DNA from: Riptortus pedestris
Taxonomy: Eukaryota > Arthropoda > Insecta > Hemiptera > Alydidae
Assembly: GCA_019009955.1 (NCBI GenBank)
Contig: CM032230.1
Span: forward strand, 27,160,001 to 27,224,000
Length of the DNA stretch: 64,000 bases
Reading direction: 5' to 3'
The position numbers and the translations under genes were made by a program. Below the pieces are notes generated by a model that worked only from the letters and a program-made list of their open reading frames with translations, was not told the origin of the DNA and made no database searches. Shown here piece after piece: positions 56,877 to 64,000 of this stretch; within the stretch, counting starts at the first letter, position 1, and each line of letters begins with the position of its first letter.

Positions 56877-58700
56877 TTAAGAAGAGGATTCGGTAATTTT
56901 TTCTGAGTTATCACATTTTTCTTTCTTCTTTTTTATTAAATCGACGAGGCTCTTATACCTCAACATGCACTCCTCCTGTGGGATATATAGAGTTTAGTAG
57001 TTTTATATATAATTTTCCAAATTTTAATTACTTTCTGCATTAAAATAGAATATAGAAATAAATGTAAATATAAAATTGATATAATAATGAAATAATAATA
57101 ATAATACTTAAATGAGCATGAGCTAATATGAAAAAAACTATACTATTTTTTGTATCACTAAATTAAAAAAGGAATTGCATTGCATAAGATCAAAATTTTA
57201 AATGAAGGAAAGGAAACCAAGTCACTCAGAGATCCAGTTGCAGTCAGATAGCTTTACACTACGGTGACTAACTATAAGGGCGCAACAATTTCTTTCCGAA
57301 TTCAGAAACGCATACCCTTATTACCCCCACCCCTTTGACTCCTACACTGATTAAACAATGAATGTCTATTATTAATTTAACCACTTTTTCAGCTGTGTCG
57401 GTGTCTGCACCTTCTTTTTAGAGTTTTGAAATGAAGCAGTGTTGGATCATGAAATGGGACACTCCTTGAGGAAAATATCATCGATTTGGAGTCGAGTGAC
57501 CAAGGAATTGCTATTGATTGAAACCCTAATATTTATTTCTAAAATTAAAAATAGGGAACAGTTATCATTTTTAGTAGTGAGGGAAAGGAAAAAGTAATGT
57601 TTGTAACTGTAAACGTGAACTAATGGATTGCTCTTGGATAACTAAGCAACCACCATTTTTGCTTTTGTTTCTTGGTCTACAACATCGTCAAATAGAGATT
57701 AGACATGCCTCAACTGTCAAATACAATAAATGAAATTCTGAGTTGGGAGTTAAGTAATTACATTTTTAATGAATAAATTGCTCTCGCCATCCATCAAGCT
57801 TGGTGCATGGCATCTGGAGGCCGAATCTTCAATCTCTTTCCTGTATCTCCTCCAAAAATATTATTAATAGCTCTATTAATTCTCTATAGTCATCTCTAAT
57901 AATATTTTTGGACGACTCAGTTCAGTAAAATTCTAACAGTTTGTAAATTTCTAAAACATTCAGACATGATGATTCTGTGTAGCTCTGTATTTTTCTTGGC
58001 TGAAAGCTAAACTGAGTATTATATTTTGTTGATTTTAAGGAATGTCTTCATCAATAGCAAAGGATTAATATTTTTTTTTTGTATCTATATGAGAAAAAAA
58101 TGTTATATGTTCTGGAACTCGGACCCAGCGCTCCAACTGAGACACTTGTACTGATATCAACACATGAAAAACTTTTTCCAAGCCTAATTCTCCAGATATG
58201 CCCTATTTTGAGATAAACCTTTCATTGACAATTATTGTCCCTCTTTAAATGATCATATATTTTTTGAACATGGGCTTGAAAAAACTCAAGCCTCTTTTCT
58301 CTTTAAGTTTTCTTACTAATTGGTACTTGTACCTGTGCTTTAGCTGATAGAGTAACTGGGCTAGGTAACGGAGATCCCTTGAAACTCAGCAGAAACAAAA
58401 AAAGTATCTTGTATAAAACAACGGTAACACATGAAAGCTATGTTTTCAGATATCTGAATTCTCTTCCTTAGCCCTCTTATTTTATTTTAATATGCTTAAT
58501 AAAATCACCTTGGTTTTCCCAGGGACTAGTTTGGCTATCTTCTCCCAACGATCTCCGGCAGAGCCTTTAGGGTAAGCAGCTAAGGCTTGCTCAAAAGCTT
58601 TTTGCTGTACTTGATTCCAGGCACTATCATCAACATCATCTCCTGTTTTACCACCTTTAGTTTTCACTTTCTTTGGTTCTTCCTCTTTCTTCTCTTCCTC
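56877..58700 (-). CDS. DNAJC1: DnaJ homolog subfamily C member 1-like, C-terminal part
   Basis: Two in-phase exons: 58700-58509 and 56975-56877 (stop TAA 56877-56879). They encode a Glu/Lys-rich linker (EEEKKEEEPKKVKTKGG), then a SANT/Myb domain with spaced Trp residues (AWNQVQQKAFEQALAAYPKG, DRWEKIAKLVPGKTK, EECMLRYKSLVDLI) and a basic then Ser-rich tail. DNAJC1 is an ER membrane J-protein with two cytosolic SANT domains and ends in this way (QQK..E.AL..YP.GS.DRW.KIA..VP.K.KE.C..RYK.LV). DNAJC2/zuotin has a similar SANT and is the alternative. J domain, membrane span and first SANT lie outside the window. Confidence 0.82.
56976..58508 (-). other. DNAJC1-like last intron
   Basis: 1.5 kb between donor (CCAAG/GTGATT) and acceptor (CCCACAG/GAGGAG). 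AT-rich, with no feature recognised. Confidence 0.5.
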
Positions 58701-61412
58701 CTGAAAGAAAAGTAAAAAAAACTTAATATCATTATTATTTATTGGGAGGTGAGGGGGGGGGGATTGCCAATAATCTATGGAGGAATTATGTTGAAGAGTC
58801 ATTCCCCACAACAAACCATTTAACTGGCATTGTTATAGTGAACTGCTATTTTTTTTAATAAACAGGGTACATATATAAGGTCAATGAGTCATAGAAACAT
58901 TATATTTGTACTAAGACTAGACAGTGTAGGGTCAAATAAATTTTAAGTTCCCAACAGTTGTTACATCCAGTTGGGTATTTCATTATTTATATTAATACTT
59001 TGGAATACAATCCCATCATCAGTGCTCCATGGCATGTCAAAGGATATAATACAACTTCAAAATTATTTAATATATCCTAAAATTAAGGGTTTTGCTTGAG
59101 CTTCATTCCTATTAAAAATTGCCTCTTTATACAGCCTACACAATACACCACATGTTTATGGCTCAAATGGGGAAAGAAATCCTTAGTAATGATTCAATTT
59201 TTGGTCACATTATGCTATATCTAAAACTTTAGAAAATTGTTTTCGCACTGCCTAATAGATTAGGTCCCTATATCACCTAAAAGTTCAGGAAGGTTAGTAG
59301 ATGAATGGGCAAAGGACCATTGATATGACAATTTGTGCTATCACTTTGGTATCCAATAAACTACATGAGACAATTGAAGAGCTATTTGAATAATTAAAAC
59401 AAACCTCAGTTCATGGATGTCACAGAAAAGAGAAATATATCAATCACTTATTTTTCACCAATAAAATTCTAATTACTTGAAAGTGAAAATCATGCTGTAC
59501 AACATTGGTTATGATTATTAAATCCAGGGTTCAAGGAGAGAATGAATATTATCCAGTTTATAAAGTGTATGAAAGGGGTGCATTCATATAAGCCACAGTG
59601 GTCACAGTACCTGATGCTTCCATAAGCTAAGGAAAGTTGTTCCATTTTAAGTTTCCTTTTGCAAAGCAACAAAACACACATCCGATCAACAGTTGTTTAT
59701 GCAGTGCAAAGATACTCTCAGCAAGGAAAACAAGAGGACCCTACACTTCTGAGGAAGATATTGTGGAGGTGTAAATAAGCAGTACTGTCAGAGAATAAAA
59801 ACCAAACACAAACTAATTGCTTTGTATGTCATATAAAATCATGGAGTGTGCCATTAAGAAATGGAAATGGTGCGAGTTGGGTTCCACTCAGGGAATTATG
59901 ATGGACTGCATAAAAGAATATGAATGATACACATATTCAGTCAAGAAGTGATGAGGCCAGGAAGAAGTGGCTGGATGACTCTAGCTGCTTTCCATACTGA
60001 ATTGTCAAAGGCTCACTACAAAGAGAGTAGTACCTGGTATATGGAAATAGTAAAATAGAATTAAGATGATGATGCCCTATGAAAAAAAAAAATCTGTTAA
60101 GATTTAATGATCCAAAGAATTGAAATATTCTCTACGAGCTGGGAAATTCAAGGTACATTGCCTAGGTATTGCAGGATGAAAGAAACATGATTTTCTACAA
60201 AAGGATCATATTAATCAAATTTAAAACTAGTGCCCTGACTGGTATAATCCAAGAATGTAGTTCTAATAATGTACATGAAATAATGCTGAAGCTCTTAAGC
60301 TCAATGTACTTTGTGGGTAATAAAGATACTTTCACTTCTCTTAGGCTTTCAATTGGTATACTACTTATAGGCTCAAATGCCCCCCGAAGAATATCTTTTT
60401 TTCATATTGTCTGTCACAACTCGAATAACTTAACCACTACTACTGTAGGCTGAGGTGGGTGGCTGTCATATTAGATAGGGATACTTATTTTACATGTCTT
60501 CTTCTCACAAGTATCACTGATGCAAGTCTTTAAGTCAATCCTTGTCATGAGTGCAGTCCAATCATTTGTCCATTTTTCCCAGCCATTAATAGTATAAATT
60601 AATAACACACTTCTAATCTTTGGCTGACTACCTGTGACTTCTACTACTACAGTTGAGTTTATCTGTAGTGAACTATTATATATTTGATTCAACTAGAAAT
60701 TTTTATTTATTATGCACAATGTTTTATGTGGAGTAATTCAGACAAAATTTAAAGATAATAGATAAATACTCCAATTCAGAAAATATGAAGCAATTTCTTC
60801 TTTTTTTCACTGCCAGAAATCTAGTAGGGCTACTTAGTAGAACAAAAAGTGTTTATTTTTTAAAAATTTGACGTATTCTTTGATACGTTCTTTATTTAAC
60901 TTGTTTAAGCCAAGGATTGTAAGCATTACTAATGCACACCTTTCACAGGTATATTTTGGATTCAATGATGTGGATTGCTTTTACAGAAACAAAAAGGGAT
61001 ATAATAGGTGAAAAGATAGTTTTTGAGAATCATAGTTATAAACATTAAAGGAAAAAAACAGGAACCGTCCGGCATAGGGTTAAACTACTTTTGCAGTGTA
61101 AAAACATTATATGCAATTTTTTATACAGTTCTCTTTTGTGAGCGAATATTTGAGGGTTATTTTCTCCCAATAATTAGTTATTCTATTAGACCTAATTGAT
61201 GTGTCCTCTTTACTAAGCATTACCAAACATTTTGGGCCATATCGACTCTTGTTTCAAAAGGGGCAACCAAGACTGCAAATATAATTTTTGTTTACCAACA
61301 ATTTTTAAAGTTTGGGCTTAATTCATTAGCGTTATTCCATCTGAAAGTATTATATATTATTAAGAGAGTTATTATCTAATGAAATATTGATTCTAGCAGA
61401 ATGGGAGAAAAA
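58701..61412 (-). other. Upstream intron sequence of DNAJC1-like gene
   Basis: No exon with a recognisable J, membrane or SANT segment was found. A short minus-strand open frame at 60471-60692 (MNQIYNSSLQINS...) has no family signature and is not called. Confidence 0.4.
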
Positions 61413-62076
61413 GTCCGTCACGCAGGGGCTGCGTAAACTAAGCAGATTTCCCATGTGAAGTTTTACAATAGAAAAATTGGCATACTGGTAAGACAACACC
61501 ACCATGATTAATAAAAACTGTAATGAGAAATCTTTCAGTTAATTAAAATAAATTAAAGGTAAGGTAAGGTTAGAAACGACAGGTAAGGTTAGAAGAAGCT
61601 TACACCTGACCCGAGTAGTGACGGAAATGGCAAATCTAATCCGAACTATACGCGACCACAGACTTCATGAAAATGCAAATATCTTGGTTAATATTCAAGA
61701 GATAGAATAAATGTATATAACAATATTTATAGTAAATTTAATTTGCAATAAGATTGGGTCTATACAATTTTTCGATCCGATGCATAATAACGGAGATATT
61801 TTGAATTTTCGAAAATCCCCCCTCCCTCTAGTCCGATTTCAGCCATTAATGAACTTGATCTGTCTTTTTACATAAAACGGTTAAATATCGAGTTTCATAA
61901 CGATCAAACAAAGATTGCGACCGCTAGAGCGTTAACAGACAAATATATATATAATTTTGAACGGACCTCATTTCCATCATCTCCCGGATAGTATCGATGG
62001 ACATTTGAAGAAATTTTTCGAATATCGCGTCATGAATTCGCCCTCAATAGCTGATTTCCCTTAAGGGAAATCTGCT
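61413..62076 (-). mobile_element. Helentron/DINE-1-like element, copy K
   Basis: It runs from GTCCGTCACGCAGGGGCTGCG to the TTCCCTTAAGGGAAATCTGCT palindrome, flanked by A runs. It is very close to copy D, including the AAGGTTAGAAACGACAGG segment. The AT tract is short (61944-61951). It is one of the best preserved copies. Confidence 0.72.
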
Positions 62077-62619
62077 AAAATTGACTATCCATATTTTAGA
62101 CATCCTAATGTAATTATATTTATCTAGGATTTAAACCCGTATGTGGGTACTCTAGTAGCTACTGTGGGTAGAGAGAGGCTTTTCAATAGGAATGTTCTAG
62201 TTATTTATTAGAATTGAACCTTTTGATATTAATGAAGTTATTGACTAAGATGATGGTTCTTCAAGAACTAGGTTAAGTCAGTTATACTTTAGTTATTAGT
62301 TTCATCAACTCCTCATTTTTCTAGTTTAGACAAACTTAAAATTTCTGAATGAAATTATTGAACCCAATTGTAAAAGCGTATTTATATCTCCACATTCCTG
62401 TAAATCCTTCTGAATTTAAGAATACCCACAATGAGAGTAGTAAGTATATATACATAAAATGAAATAAAGTACTAAATATAACCACTTTAAAAACAAATAG
62501 AAAATAATCCTGAATCAATACTTGGTTTTAAAAGACTTTGTCCACTATAAAAGGCTTAGCATTGTTTTTTAATATTAAGAGGAAAACAATTCTTCACTGT
62601 CTCTTTTTATTCATACACA

Positions 62620-63110
62620 TGTTTCGTTGCTCTTGAAGCAAGAACATCAATCACTTAGCCTAACAGTTGTTCGCGGAAGAATCAACTCCGCGAATAGTGA
62701 AAAGGCGCGTGACCTGATGACGTCATCCACCGCCACTCAACCTTGCCCTGGACTGGGACCTCGCTGCCAGCGCATCCAGCCACGAGGGGGACCGGCAGGA
62801 AAGGACAAGAGGAGAGGAGGAAGATGGCAGCCTAGTGCGGCTAGTGAAAAGGGAGTCATCGTCATCGCACTGAAAAAACCCCTCAAAATGCTGGAGTAGA
62901 CTCAAAAGGGCCCGTCGGGCGATGAAGCCCTGGAACAAGGAGGGGGAGAACACAAGACATTAAAGAAAAAATAGTGAGTACTCACTTATTTACATACACC
63001 GCACCCCGAAGCCAACAGGCATCAACCACATCATGGGCCCCACCGAGCAACATACTTCAACAAAAGTTCAGTTCAACCCAGAGCAGCTCACCCATCCCCA
63101 CTTGTAAGAG
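62620..63110. other. GC-rich island of unknown origin
   Basis: A block with clearly higher GC than all surrounding DNA holds a hairpin TTCGCGGA / TCCGCGAA (62670-62695), GCGCGTGACCTGATGACGTCATCC, and purine-rich GGACAAGAGGAGAGGAGG. Frames are open on both strands (62627-62899 plus, 62723-62953 minus) without recognisable domains. A retroelement fragment is more likely than a host exon. Confidence 0.35.
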
Positions 63111-64000
63111 AATCAAAATTTTGTTAACATTTATTTATACTATTTACCACAAACATTGTAAATTACAACATTGTAAATTAAACATGCCTTGTAATTTGCC
63201 CCAAACAATACAGTCCACTCTCTCAAACTAACAAAAATAAGGGGCGAAGGGGCATCTCCCTATATCCTTTAATGGGAAGCCTCTTCGATCCCCAAACAAC
63301 AGTAACACACTAACTTTTGCCAAGCCATGTCGACTAATTAAAATTTGTAAAATACATAGCAATAAAGTGATGCTATGCCAATTATAAATTTCTGAAGAGA
63401 CATGTAAGGTACAAAACATGTAGAAGTGAGCAAATAAAGGAGTTCAGAGAAAAATGTTATTTACAAATAACTTTATGTTGGGCTATTGAAACTTTGAACG
63501 CATTAACCACAAAATAAAGTATAAAACATATAATTACTATATTTATGTATGCATTTATATATACATACTTACAAACAAAATTATTAATCAAAACCTGATA
63601 GTGACTTGAAACAAATAATTGGAATTGACTTGAAAACCCAGATTTCTACTCAATTTATTTTAAGCAACGGACCTCAGAAAATATTGTCAGTCATTGAACA
63701 GTATAAAATACATAAAAAGAAAGTCTTCCATTTGGAACAATTCAACACACAATGTGGAATCAAAAAAGAACTGATGGACCAATTCCAATAGAACCAAAAA
63801 CCCTGATTCCAATAGTGTCATTAATCTAGTTTTCAAATGGTTTTTGGAAGATATTTTCACTATTTAAAGTTTAACAACTTAGAACTTCTAATTGCTGTCA
63901 TTTTTGAGGGCTAACATTTTGAAGCATATACAGGCTCAAGTCCAGCTGTGATGGCATATATACTCTGTATTATCATTGTAAATGAAGTAATAAGAGGCTC
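63111..64000. other. Right edge, nothing recognised
   Basis: AT-rich sequence with short open frames only. No gene or repeat could be supported. Confidence 0.4.

Noticed and set aside
56877..58700. Assignment to DNAJC2/zuotin
   Set aside because: The SANT motif is shared, but the protein ends soon after the domain and the pattern QQK.FEQAL..YPKGS..DRW is nearer DNAJC1. It remains a fallback.
60471..60692. Minus-strand 73-codon frame as a gene
   Set aside because: No domain, no clear splice context matching DNAJC1 and low-complexity surroundings. It could be chance.
62627..62899. 90-codon frame in the GC-rich island as a coding exon
   Set aside because: Long open frames on both strands are expected from base composition. 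No recognisable protein family or matching splice phase was found.

Overview
This is an AT-rich animal nuclear window, most likely from an insect. The protein set (ephexin-type RhoGEF, p24/TMED, ACOT9, DNAJC1) consists of ordinary animal genes split by GT-AG introns of about 0.1 to 5 kb. The introns are loaded with arthropod-type mobile DNA: mariner, hAT, Helentron-type rolling-circle derivatives, tRNA-derived SINEs and Penelope-like remnants. A hemipteran-like insect is a guess from repeat style, not something proved here.

Layout: (1) 1-22.3 kb, plus strand: an ephexin-family Rho guanine exchange factor, open at its 5' end. Fourteen exons join in frame to 788 residues plus stop (proline-rich N-terminus, DH, PH, SH3). 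(2) 25.15-29.07 kb, minus strand: a complete four-exon p24/TMED cargo receptor of 226 residues, resembling Drosophila logjam. (3) 36.36-51.86 kb, plus strand: mitochondrial acyl-CoA thioesterase ACOT9, with all exons except the first and two tandem, homologous, alternative last exons. (4) 56.88-58.70 kb, minus strand: the last two exons of a DNAJC1-like protein (second SANT domain). The rest of that gene must lie to the right, and no further exon was recognised up to 64 kb. The four genes have unrelated housekeeping or signalling roles and do not form a pathway.

Mobile DNA is the richest layer. At least ten copies of one ~0.5-0.7 kb family share an AGCAGATTTCCC end, an inverted copy of it near the other end, a terminal GC hairpin and an internal AT microsatellite, as in Helentron/DINE-1-type elements. 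One copy is split by a 3.3 kb hAT transposon with 8-bp target duplications and an apparently intact two-exon 624-residue transposase. Another is split by a 560 bp mariner/Tc1-type derivative. A 1.3 kb mariner with a broken transposase sits in the last ephexin intron.

The most unusual item is a ~1.1 kb inverted-repeat insertion in ephexin intron 10 (14434-15557), flanked by 13-bp direct repeats. Each outer end carries a sequence that folds as a minimal hammerhead ribozyme, the kind known from Penelope-like retroelements. A second Penelope-type remnant (GIY-YIG endonuclease tail plus a hammerhead-like core) lies in intron 3, and weaker look-alikes occur at 25.6 kb and 50.2-50.5 kb.

All exon boundaries were read by eye from splice signals, reading frame and family resemblance. 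No search or folding program was run.
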